The notes below the pieces were generated by a model, which saw only the letters and a list, made by a program, of their open reading frames with translations, was not told the origin of the DNA and did not search any database. Shown piece by piece: positions 46,473 to 55,414 of a stretch of DNA of 55,414 nucleotides (position 1 is its first letter; every line of letters starts with the position of its first letter). The stretch is from Komagataeibacter xylinus NBRC 15237. Its GTDB lineage: Bacteria > Pseudomonadota > Alphaproteobacteria > Acetobacterales > Acetobacteraceae. The stretch covers positions 1 through 55,414 of the forward strand of contig NZ_BCTP01000020.1 of the NCBI RefSeq assembly GCF_001571345.1. Direction: 5' to 3'. Position numbers and translations under genes: made by a program.

Positions 46473-47969
46473 TCAACCGCCTTCAGGCAATGCGGGCGCG
46501 GTTTCCCAACCGCGGCCGATAATGGCGGCACTGCGGCGGCCCAGCCCGTCATGGCGCAGCACGATCATGTTCTGCTCCTCAAGATAGGCAAGCTGCCGCC
46601 GGGCACGGCCAAGCGAGTGGGTGCCGTAGGTGCGCGCAATCACACTGTCGGACGGGCACGGCTCCCCATGCAGCGCCGCCCGCGCAATAAGCAGGAAGAT
46701 GCCCTGCATGTCATCGGGCAGGACGGCAGCCATCTGCTCGGCCTGCCGCCAGTCCTCGCTTTCCACCGTCGTGGCATCCACGCCCGCGCGGGCGACGGCC
46801 AGCAGGCGACGGAAGCGCGGCATGTCGAGCGCGTCACGGCCCATGCCCTCGATCCGGCAGCGCACCAGAAAATCCTGATACAGCACATGCACCGGGCGGA
46901 AGCCTGCATCCTCATCACGCAATATGTCGGTCAGGATGTCGATAAAGCGCAGGCGGAGCGCTGCCGCATCCACCGGCGGGGCTTCGGGCGCAGCCGCTTC
47001 GGCCTCCAGCGTCGCGGTCTCGGCATGGGCTGCAAGCTGCGAGAGGATATCGGGCGGCGGACTGGCATGACGCGGCGCGCGGGCGGGCAGTTCGCGCTCG
47101 GGCACCGGGGTCAGGATCAGTTCGCGTATTTCATCGCCTGCGGGCACCGGCTCGAAAGGCATCAGCGTGGGGCCAGCCGAGCGGCTTTCAGTCTCGACCG
47201 GGCCAATTTTCACCGCAAGCGGCCTGCGGCACACGGCGGGGCCGAGGGCCACAAAATAACCGCGCTCAAGATCGCGGAAGCTCTCGGCCTGACGCCGTTC
47301 CATGCCCAGCAGGTCGGCGGCACGCATCATGTCGATGTCGAGGAAGGTGCGGCCCATGAGGAAGTTCGAGGCTTCGGCCGCGACATTCTTGGCAAGCTTG
47401 GCCAGGCGCTGGGTGGCGATCACGCCCGCCAGCCCGCGCTTGCGTCCACGGCACATGAGGTTGGTCATGGCCCCGAGCGAGGCGCGACGTGCCTCGTCCG
47501 ATACCTCGCCCGCTGCGGCTGGCGCAAAAAGCTGGGCTTCATCCACCACCACCAGCACGGGGTACCAGTAATCGCGCGGCACCTCGAACATGCCGCCAAG
47601 GAAGGCAGCGGCGCGGCGCATCTGCACATCCGCATCCACGCCCTCAAGGTTCAGGATGACCGAGGCGCGGTGCATGCGCATGCGCTCGCCCGCCGCCTGC
47701 AGGGCGGCTTCGGTATGCTCGGCTGCATCAATGACCAGATGGCCGAAGCGCTCGGCCAGGCTGACAAAATCGCCCTCGGGGTCGATGATGGCCTGCTGCA
47801 CCATGCGCGCCGACTGCTCAAGCAGGCGGCGCAGCAGGTGCGACTTGCCCGAGCCGGAATTGCCCTGCACCAGCAGGCGGGTGGACAGCAGTTCGGCCAG
47901 GTCCATGGTCACGGGGCCATCGCCTGCCACGGCCCCGCGCCGCTCGCCAATCGTGATTGCAACACTCAT
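46473..47969 (-). CDS. HerA-like / DUF87 P-loop ATPase
   Basis: A 498-residue cytosolic ATPase of the FtsK-HerA superfamily. Walker A is QGNSGSGKSHLL, followed by AIIDPEGDF, and Walker B is VLVVVDEAQLFAP; VIATQRLAKLAKN and NFLMGRT are sensor-type segments. The C-terminal third contains an extra helical domain (RFIDILTDILRDE). Its ATG overlaps the preceding flavoprotein stop (ATGA), giving an operon. No nuclease or NurA partner is adjacent, so a defence or resection role is not implied; the biological function is unknown. Confidence 0.78.
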   Translation of the reverse strand: MSVAITIGERRGAVAGDGPVTMDLAELLSTRLLVQGNSGSGKSHLLRRLLEQSARMVQQAIIDPEGDFVSLAERFGHLVIDAAEHTEAALQAAGERMRMHRASVILNLEGVDADVQMRRAAAFLGGMFEVPRDYWYPVLVVVDEAQLFAPAAAGEVSDEARRASLGAMTNLMCRGRKRGLAGVIATQRLAKLAKNVAAEASNFLMGRTFLDIDMMRAADLLGMERRQAESFRDLERGYFVALGPAVCRRPLAVKIGPVETESRSAGPTLMPFEPVPAGDEIRELILTPVPERELPARAPRHASPPPDILSQLAAHAETATLEAEAAAPEAPPVDAAALRLRFIDILTDILRDEDAGFRPVHVLYQDFLVRCRIEGMGRDALDMPRFRRLLAVARAGVDATTVESEDWRQAEQMAAVLPDDMQGIFLLIARAALHGEPCPSDSVIARTYGTHSLGRARRQLAYLEEQNMIVLRHDGLGRRSAAIIGRGWETAPALPEGG

Positions 47970-49222
47970 GGCGCTGACGGATACCGCTCGCGGCGCGAGT
48001 CCTGCAACCACGCCCATGCGCCCTCGCCCGCCATGCGGCCCGTGGCCATGCAGCCCTGCAGCAGGTAGCCACCGGTCGGGGCTTCCCAGTCCAGCATTTC
48101 ACCTGCGGCAAACACGCCGGGCAGCGCGCGGATCATGAAATGCGCATCGAGTGCGGGCCACGCAATGCCACCGGCCACCGATATGGCGCGGTCCAGCGCG
48201 GCAGGGGCGTTGACTTCAACCGGCACCGCCTTGACCCGTGCGGCAAGGGCCTGTGGCGCACGCGGGGGCGGTCCGTCGCCGCCTTCACGCATCAGCGCCA
48301 CCGCAACGGGGGAAAGCTTCAGCGCCTTGCGTAGCGTGTTGGACAGGCTCTCACGCGCCCGCACGCGGGCGATGCGGGTGGCAATCTCGGCCGCGTCAAG
48401 GGCCGGGCGCAGGTCAATGAGCAGGCGGGCGCGGCCAGTTTGGGCAATCCGCTCGCGAATGGCGGCTGAAAGCGCATAGACCGCGCCGCCTTCAATGCCC
48501 GTATCGGTCACCACCGCCTCGCCGCGCACGTCTGGGCCGCCTTCCAGCGCAAGGCCGATGCCACGCAGCGGCGTGCCCGCAAACCGCGCGCGAAAGGCCG
48601 GGCTCCACCCGGTCACGAACCCGCAATTGGCAGGCGCGAACGGCGTGACATCAACACCAAGCCCCCCAAGGCGTTCGCCCCATGCGCCGTCAGACCCCAG
48701 CCGCGCCCAGCTTGCACCGCCCATGGCCAGCACCGTGGCATCGACCCGCCAGCACGCCGCCCCGCCGGGGCCGGACACGCGCAGGCGGCCTGCTTCATCC
48801 CACCCAAGCCAGCGGTGGCGGGTAAGCAGGCGCACTCCACGCGCGGCCAGCCGCGCGAGCCACGCGCGCAGTAGGGGGGACGCCTTCATGGCGCGGGGAA
48901 ACACCCGGCCACTGCTGCCGGTAAAACATGGCTGGCCCAGCCCTTCGGCCCATTTCACCATATCGGCCGGGCCAAAGGCCAACAGGGCCGCCTGCATCAT
49001 GGGCGTAGCCGCGCCATAGCGGGCGCCAAAGGCTGCCGGATCCTCGGAATGGGTCAGGTTCAGCCCGCCGCGCCCGGCCATGAGCAGCTTGCGGCCCATG
49101 GTGGGCATCTGCTCGACCACGCTCACCGCGCACCCCCGCTCGGACAGGATCTCGGCTGCGGCAAGGCCCGCGGGGCCACCGCCAATAACGGCCACATGCG
49201 GCCTGAAAACGAATTCGGTCAT
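47966..49222 (-). CDS. NAD(P)/FAD-dependent flavoprotein (TIGR03862/HI0933-type)
   Basis: A 418-residue flavoprotein. FAD motif VAVIGGGPAGLAAAEIL, then GRKLLMAGRGGLNLTHSE, a signature of HI0933/BaiN-type proteins, ATVLAMGGASWARLGSDG, and C-terminal GVFAAGEMLDWEAPTGGYLL with QGCMATGRMAGE. Acceptor and substrate unknown. Its ATG overlaps the cysE stop, and its own stop overlaps the HerA-like ATG. Confidence 0.85.
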   Translation of the reverse strand: MTEFVFRPHVAVIGGGPAGLAAAEILSERGCAVSVVEQMPTMGRKLLMAGRGGLNLTHSEDPAAFGARYGAATPMMQAALLAFGPADMVKWAEGLGQPCFTGSSGRVFPRAMKASPLLRAWLARLAARGVRLLTRHRWLGWDEAGRLRVSGPGGAACWRVDATVLAMGGASWARLGSDGAWGERLGGLGVDVTPFAPANCGFVTGWSPAFRARFAGTPLRGIGLALEGGPDVRGEAVVTDTGIEGGAVYALSAAIRERIAQTGRARLLIDLRPALDAAEIATRIARVRARESLSNTLRKALKLSPVAVALMREGGDGPPPRAPQALAARVKAVPVEVNAPAALDRAISVAGGIAWPALDAHFMIRALPGVFAAGEMLDWEAPTGGYLLQGCMATGRMAGEGAWAWLQDSRRERYPSAP

Positions 49223-50085
49223 CAGATGATGTAATCAATCGGCGGAAGCATCTGGTCCATGGTGAAGGCGGGCAGGCTGGAATGGCGCGTGCCCACAACA
49301 CGGGCCGGGTTGCCCACCACCGTGGTGTAGGGCGAAACGGATTCCAGCACGATGGACCCCGCCCCCACCTTGGCCCCCTCGCCAATCTCGATATTGCCCA
49401 GAATGGTGGCGCCTGCGCCAATCAGCACACCCCGGCGCACCTTGGGGTGGCGGTCGCCCACGTTCTTGCCGGTGCCGCCAAGGGTCACGCCCTGCAGCAG
49501 CGACACGTCATCCTCCAGCACCGAGGTCTCGCCAATGACAATGCCCGTGCCGTGGTCGAACAGCACCCGCCGCCCCAGCCGGGCGGCTGGGTGGATATCG
49601 ACCCCGAACAGTTCCGAGCACCGGCTCTGCAGGTGCAGCGCCAGATAGCCGCGCCCGTTATGCCACAGCCAGTGCGCCACGCGGTGGCTCTGCACGGCGT
49701 GATAGCCCTTGAAGAACAGGAAGGGCGTTACGTATTCCGCCGTGGCCGGATCTCGCTCGCGTATGGCCACGAGGTCGGCCGCGGCGGCGTTGACGATATC
49801 GGGGTCAGCCTCGAACACCTCCGTCACCAGTTCGGCCAGCGCGTCATCGGCTACCGAGCGGTCGCCGAGCTTGCGCCCGAGCAGGGCGGCGAGCGCGCCG
49901 CGAAAGGAGCCGTGATTGCGGATGCCCGTGGCCAGCAGCCCCTTGACCAGCGGGTCATTGCAGCCACATGCGCCGCTTACGATCTCGCGCCACAGCATGG
50001 CGGGGTCGATCGGCCCCAGCGTTGGGGGCATTACGGGGCTGGCGCGATCCTTCAGCGAAAGGGCGGCAGGCGGGTTTTCAGGCAT
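49222..50085 (-). CDS. cysE: Serine O-acetyltransferase
   Basis: A 287-residue enzyme making O-acetylserine for cysteine synthesis. Left-handed hexapeptide repeats are evident (DIHPAARLGRRVLFDHGTGI, IGETSVLEDDVSLLQGVTLG, ATILGNIEIGEGAKVGAGSI); the catalytic His is in HGTGIVIGET, and KNVGDRHPKVRRG is characteristic. The terminal Ile (DYII) needed for CysK binding is present. Operon position between ubiH and the flavoprotein has no known biochemical link. Confidence 0.94.
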   Translation of the reverse strand: MPENPPAALSLKDRASPVMPPTLGPIDPAMLWREIVSGACGCNDPLVKGLLATGIRNHGSFRGALAALLGRKLGDRSVADDALAELVTEVFEADPDIVNAAAADLVAIRERDPATAEYVTPFLFFKGYHAVQSHRVAHWLWHNGRGYLALHLQSRCSELFGVDIHPAARLGRRVLFDHGTGIVIGETSVLEDDVSLLQGVTLGGTGKNVGDRHPKVRRGVLIGAGATILGNIEIGEGAKVGAGSIVLESVSPYTTVVGNPARVVGTRHSSLPAFTMDQMLPPIDYII

Positions 50086-50141
50086 GATCGGTCCGTTCTT
50101 CCGTCCGATGGGCGGTTGTCATATGGCTGGCAGGCGGGCGT

Positions 50142-51374
50142 TCACAGCCCCATGGCGTGCCGGGCAAAGCTGCGGCGCAGGGGTGTTATGCGGTTGACTG
50201 TGGCAAGCCCCACGTCACGCGCCAGGCGCAGCAGCGGGTTGTCATTGCCAAACAGGCGCTCGAGCGCATCGGTAGCCGCCAGCATGAGCATGTTGGCGGG
50301 CCTGCAACGCGCCTGGTAGCGGCGCAGCACGTCGGGCGCGCCCACATCGCCGCCCGCCGCGTGCACCTGCGTCAGGATATCGGCCATGGCGATCACGTCA
50401 CGGAAGCCAAGGTTGAGCCCCTGGCCCGCAATGGGGTGGATGCCGTGGGCGGCATCGCCCACCAGCGCCAGGCGCGTATCGATGTAACGCTGCGCGTACT
50501 GCGCGGAAAGCGGATAGACCCAGCGCCGCCCCACGGGGGTCACCGCACCCAGCCAGTCATCGCCCATGCGGCGGCGGATCTCGTGGGTAAAGGCGTCATG
50601 CGGCAGGTCGGCAAGGCGGTGGGCCACCTTCTCGCTCTCGGTCCAGACCAGGGCGGAGAGGTTGGGGTGCTCGGCATTGCCCGCCATGGGCAACTGGGCA
50701 AAGGGGCCTGCGGGCAGGAAGTGCTCGAGCGCGCGGCCTTCATGCGGGAATTCGTGGGCGACCGCGCACACGATGCCGCACTGGTTGTAGGGCATGCGGG
50801 TGACCGTGATGCGGGCCTGGTCGCGCAGCGGGCTGCGACGCCCTTCGGCTGCCACCACAAGGCGGGCATTGATGGTGCGGCCACTGGTGGTGTGGATCAC
50901 GGCACCATCAGCCGTGCGGGTCACGCGGCCTTCATCGGGGGCGAAAACATGCAGGCCCGGCGTTGCGTGAAGGGCTGCATTGAGCGCCACGCGCAGGGCG
51001 CGGGCCTCGATCATCGCGCCGAAGGGCTGATCGGCATCGGCCCGGCCAAATTCAAGGAACAGGGGCGAAGGCGGCTGGCCGGGCCTGCCATCGGTCACGC
51101 GGATTTCGTTGATGTCGCACGACTCCATGGGCAGGCGGCCCCACACGCCCGCTTCCTCAAGCAGGCGGCGCGAGCCTGCGGCGATGGCATAGGCGCGGCC
51201 ATCAAAGGCGGGGTGCTCCATGGGCGGCAGCGCCGCGCGATCGATGATGGCGACCTGCATGCCCGCTGCTGCCAGGCGGCAGGCCAGCGTGGCGCCAACC
51301 GGACCCGCCCCCACGATGCAGACATCAACCCCAAGGGCTTCGGGCATGGCGGTGGCTGTCATGTTCGCGGTCAT
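50142..51374 (-). CDS. UbiH/UbiF-family FAD monooxygenase (ubiquinone hydroxylase)
   Basis: A 410-residue aromatic hydroxylase of ubiquinone synthesis. FAD motif VDVCIVGAGPVGATLACRLA, middle YNQCGIVCAVAHEFPHEG and FLPAGPFAQLPM, and the second FAD motif DTRLALVGDAAHGIHPIAGQ. UbiH, UbiF or UbiI specificity cannot be resolved from sequence alone. The ATG at 51374 has GGAAACGAA upstream and gives the best start; the longer frame to 51458 has no homology. First gene of the operon ubiH-cysE-flavoprotein-HerA-like, divergent from glnB. Confidence 0.88.
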   Translation of the reverse strand: MTANMTATAMPEALGVDVCIVGAGPVGATLACRLAAAGMQVAIIDRAALPPMEHPAFDGRAYAIAAGSRRLLEEAGVWGRLPMESCDINEIRVTDGRPGQPPSPLFLEFGRADADQPFGAMIEARALRVALNAALHATPGLHVFAPDEGRVTRTADGAVIHTTSGRTINARLVVAAEGRRSPLRDQARITVTRMPYNQCGIVCAVAHEFPHEGRALEHFLPAGPFAQLPMAGNAEHPNLSALVWTESEKVAHRLADLPHDAFTHEIRRRMGDDWLGAVTPVGRRWVYPLSAQYAQRYIDTRLALVGDAAHGIHPIAGQGLNLGFRDVIAMADILTQVHAAGGDVGAPDVLRRYQARCRPANMLMLAATDALERLFGNDNPLLRLARDVGLATVNRITPLRRSFARHAMGL

Positions 51375-51476
51375 TTCGTTTCCTGTTCTGGGCCTGCCGG
51401 GCAACGGGGCAGGCCACACGGATTTACTCCCCACCGGGGGCAACGCACAAGCGCACATGCCAGATGCATGGCGTGA

Positions 51477-51917
<441 letters not shown>

Positions 51918-51963
51918 AGCTACCCTGCTTTTTTCATACATCATTTCAGGACCGACCAGCCAC

Positions 51964-52446
51964 ATGGCCACATCATTCCGCATCTCCCTCGCCGCCGCCT
52001 CCGTCATGGCGCTCGCCCTTTCCACCGGAGCCGCGCAGGCACGTGACACGTCCAAGGCGTGCCACGCCAAATTCACGGCGGCCCGCACGGCAGGCACGCT
52101 GGGCACGCAGTCCTACAAGGAGTTCAAGGCAGCCCAGTGCGATACCGGCGCCGCCACCACAGCCGAGGCGGCCAAGCCCGCCGCACCGGCAACCCCGGCG
52201 CCTGCCGCAGCCCCCGTAGCCGCGCCGGCGGCAGCCAGGGCCGCAGCGCCCGCGGTCACCACCTCGGCCACCATGCCCGCCACTGTAGCTGACAAATACA
52301 GCAAGGAACCCGCGGGCAAGGGCCGCCTGCACACCTGCCTCGACCAGTACAACGCCAACAAGGCCGCCAACGCCAATGGCGGCCTGCGCTGGATCCAGAA
52401 GGGCGGCGGCTATTACAGCCAGTGCAACGCCAAGCTCAAGGGCTGA
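51964..52446 (+). CDS. Small exported protein, PsiF-like, Ala/Pro-rich
   Basis: A 160-residue protein with signal peptide (SLAAASVMALALSTGAAQA). Two Cys-containing segments, KACHAKFTAARTAGTLG with FKAAQCD, and C-terminal TCLDQYNANKA with QKGGGYYSQCNAKLKG, flank an Ala/Pro-rich linker. The spaced Cys and small size resemble PsiF-type repeats, but the match is from memory and function is unknown. It follows glnB by 46 bases with ribosome site-like AGGACC. Confidence 0.55.
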   Translation: MATSFRISLAAASVMALALSTGAAQARDTSKACHAKFTAARTAGTLGTQSYKEFKAAQCDTGAATTAEAAKPAAPATPAPAAAPVAAPAAARAAAPAVTTSATMPATVADKYSKEPAGKGRLHTCLDQYNANKAANANGGLRWIQKGGGYYSQCNAKLKG

Positions 52447-52478
52447 GCCCCCGCACGGGCCGCGCCCTGGCCCGTGCC

Positions 52479-53422
52479 TTACCCGCCCTGCCTGCGCGCG
52501 GGGCGGACAAAGGCCTGGCTGGTGGCGTAGGATATCCACACCCTGTGGCTTGCGAACCAGTCCGAGCCCAGCAGCATTTCAAGGTGCTCGCGCAAAGGAG
52601 CCACGGTGAGCGTGACATTGCGCTCAAGCTCGTGGCCCACCTGCAGGCTGTCAAAGCGGTGCCAGTGATAGATGTCCTTGTGGCCATCCACGCTGGCGGT
52701 AACCCCACCGGGGTCGCGCTCAAGCTGTGACTGGGCAACACCCGCGCGGTGCGCCACGTCGGGCGAGACGATGCGCGAGCGCGCGCCACTATCGAGCAGC
52801 GCCGTGACCGGCCTGCCATCAAGCCTGACCTCAAGCAGGAAGCGGTTGTCCTGCCGCCGCAGGGGCAGGCTTTCATACGGGCCATCCCACGCGGGCGGAG
52901 GGGCGCAGGCGAGCGAGCCGTGCTGGATGTTCCACAGGCTCAGCGTGCCGCCGGGCACATCCATGTCGAGATCGAAACGCGAGAGAATATCGCCACCAAG
53001 CAGCCCCGCCACGGGCGGCTGGATCATCGGCTGGCCGGGCAGTTCGCCCACCGGCACGGAGCGTGCGCCAAAATCCACCCCGCCCACCCGCAGGTCGGGC
53101 ACGATGGCATTGGGCGTGGCCTGTGCCACCCCGCCCGTGCCATGCACCACCGTTTCATGCTCGGGGTCGAGGCGCAGGCGCAGGTAGCCCACCATCTCGG
53201 GCGTGAGCAGCCCGCCATCGGAGCCGGTATCGACCAGCGCGCTCAGGCTGTGGCCTGCAATGCTGATGACGATGGAGAGATACCCCCCATCATCGCGCAG
53301 CGGCACCTGGGCTACGCGTTCATGGTTGCACAGCCGCGCGGCATCGGGGGCCGCCATCGCGCCATGGGCCACACCAAGGCCACAGGCCAGCCCCATGGCC
53401 AGCAAGGTGTTGCGGGCCGCCA

Positions 53423-53423
<1 letters not shown>
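52479..53423 (-). CDS. Exported retropepsin-like aspartic protease with two domains
   Basis: A 314-residue protein with a signal peptide (LLAMGLACGLGVAHGAMA). It contains two retropepsin-type half-sites, ALVDTGSDGGLL (about residue 65) and ALLDSGARSRIV (about residue 210), so one chain carries both halves of a pepsin-like active site; LLGGDILSRFDLDM and LGSDWFASHRVWI follow each. It begins with GTG immediately after the pip stop (overlap of one base), so it is coupled to pip. Substrate unknown. Confidence 0.8.
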
Positions 53424-54391
<968 letters not shown>

Positions 54392-55384
54392 TCATCGGGC
54401 AGTATCGGGCGGGGTGTCGGTGGTGGCATGCGGATGGGCGCGTGTCCAGACATCCATCAGCCGCGCCTCATCCGCCAGGGTGTAGCGCTGGGTGGTGGAC
54501 AGGCTGGCATGGCCGAGCAGATCCTGGATCACGCGCAGGTCGGCGCCACCTTCCATCAGGTGCGTTGCGAAGGAATGCCGCAGCGCATGCGGGGTTGCAT
54601 GCTCCGGCAGGCCCGCCATGTGCCGCCACGTGCGCATGGCGCGCTGGGCGATGCCCGCCTGCAGCCGCCCGCCACGCACGCCCACGAACAGCGGCGCATC
54701 GGGCTGGGGCAGCGGGTGGGCATTGCGCCACCGCCTGAGCGCCTGCATGACCTGCGGCAGCACCGGCACCATGCGCTCCTTGCCGCCCTTGCCGCGAATG
54801 CGCAGCACGCCATCGCCCTGCACCGGGTTGCCAAGACTGGCCGCCTGATCGAAATCACGCACATCCAGCCCCAGCGCCTCCGAGATGCGCAGCCCGCAGC
54901 CGTACAGCAGCATGAACAGCGCCCCGTCGCGCACCTGCGCCATGGGGGTGTGGGCAATATCGGCCACGCCTTCGGGCACCTCAAGCGCATCTGGCCTTGG
55001 CAGCGGGCGGGGCAGCGGGCGGCGGGTGCGCGGCGTGGCCAGCAGGGCGGGGGCGGGGTTGTCCACTCCGTGATACCGGGCAAGGTAGCGGTAGAACGAG
55101 CGCAGCGCCGAGACCCGCCGTGCCCGCGTGCGCGCCGCGCGGTCCTGCGTGGTGGCGCGCCTGCCGGTCAGGGCGGCGTTATGCTCATGGGCCAGCCAGG
55201 CCCGCAGATCGGCCAGTGAAAGCCCCGCCAGCGCCCCCAGATCGGGTTCCGCGCCCAGATGCCCCATGAGGAAGGACAGAAAGCGGTCCAGATCGCCCCG
55301 ATAGGCCGCAAGCGTGAGGGGGGAAGCCCGGCGTTCGGTCTCCATCCACTGCAGAAAGGCATCGCGTGCCCCGGTTGCCATCAT
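54392..55384 (-). CDS. xerC: Tyrosine recombinase XerC
   Basis: A 330-residue tyrosine recombinase for chromosome-dimer resolution at dif. SAM-like N-terminal domain (LTLAAYRGDLDRFLSF, RRVSALRSFYRYLA) precedes the catalytic domain with Arg in YGCGLRISEALGL, Lys in RGKGGKERMVPV, His-x-x-Arg in HALRHSFATHLME, His in LLGHASLSTTQRYT and the nucleophile Tyr in that same motif. First of xerC-pip-aspartic protease. XerC rather than XerD is suggested by length and LLGHASLST, but XerD cannot be fully excluded. Confidence 0.85.
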   Translation of the reverse strand: MMATGARDAFLQWMETERRASPLTLAAYRGDLDRFLSFLMGHLGAEPDLGALAGLSLADLRAWLAHEHNAALTGRRATTQDRAARTRARRVSALRSFYRYLARYHGVDNPAPALLATPRTRRPLPRPLPRPDALEVPEGVADIAHTPMAQVRDGALFMLLYGCGLRISEALGLDVRDFDQAASLGNPVQGDGVLRIRGKGGKERMVPVLPQVMQALRRWRNAHPLPQPDAPLFVGVRGGRLQAGIAQRAMRTWRHMAGLPEHATPHALRHSFATHLMEGGADLRVIQDLLGHASLSTTQRYTLADEARLMDVWTRAHPHATTDTPPDTAR

Positions 55385-55414
55385 GCCGCAGACCTTTTTC
55401 CTGACTGAAAAAAG

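Noticed and set aside
46473-47969. HerA-like ATPase as part of an antiphage system (e.g. Sir2-HerA)
   Set aside because: No Sir2, NurA or other nuclease partner; it is in an operon with metabolic genes, so housekeeping use is likelier.
54392-55384. XerC as an integrase of a mobile element
   Set aside because: Length, motifs and lack of att repeats or cargo fit the chromosomal dimer-resolution enzyme.

Overview
The window is a GC-rich, almost entirely chromosomal stretch from an alphaproteobacterium, most likely an acetic acid bacterium of the Komagataeibacter/Gluconacetobacter type. The reasons are an adjacent edd-eda pair (Entner-Doudoroff pathway), an OprB-type sugar porin, a proteobacterial two-subunit GlyQS, a CPVS-type UvrA first zinc finger, and a gcvTHP operon with a fused GcvP behind a tandem glycine riboswitch. 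The genus is an inference from gene content and style, not from a marker gene search. No transposase, phage gene, rRNA or CRISPR array was found; one tRNA (Lys, UUU) is present.

Layout. 1-7.8 kb: transport and accessory metabolism (OprB porin, GPH sugar symporter, zinc alcohol dehydrogenase, a FecBCD-like ABC importer), separated by copies of a dispersed repeat. 7.8-14.6 kb: glycine cleavage operon gcvTHP with riboswitch and a small upstream ORF, a divergent ABM monooxygenase-like gene, then spermidine synthesis (speD, speE). 14.7-22.9 kb: information processing (uvrA, ssb, gyrA, coaD, a cyclophilin, tRNA-Lys). 23.3-25.8 kb: edd-eda. 25.8-27.6 kb: small accessory genes (an Imm41-like protein, an AlkB homologue, an unknown 85-residue protein). 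27.7-31.8 kb: a DUF2076 protein and glyQS. 31.8-38.0 kb: the rod-shape operon mreB-mreC-mreD-mrdA-rodA with a DUF3293 gene fused on by stop/start overlap. 38.3-42 kb: glycine-zipper lipoprotein, leuA with a newly noticed leucine-rich leader peptide, and a cell-wall amidase. 42-46.4 kb: RNase E and a DUF1963 gene. 46.5-51.4 kb: an operon ubiH-cysE-flavoprotein-HerA-like ATPase with overlapping ends. 51.5-55.4 kb: glnB, a small exported protein, and xerC-pip-aspartic protease.

The most unusual non-coding signal is an approximately 80-bp structured repeat present nine times (two terminal inverted arms enclosing two hairpins), always intergenic, usually just after a stop codon, and often beside accessory genes. 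In several copies the first hairpin followed by a T run should act as an intrinsic terminator; one copy has matching changes in both arms of that hairpin. The best regulatory finds are the leuA leader peptide, which appears to start at or next to its own transcription start, and the Cys-rich 46-codon ORF placed between the glycine riboswitch and gcvT and overlapping the gcvT start codon.
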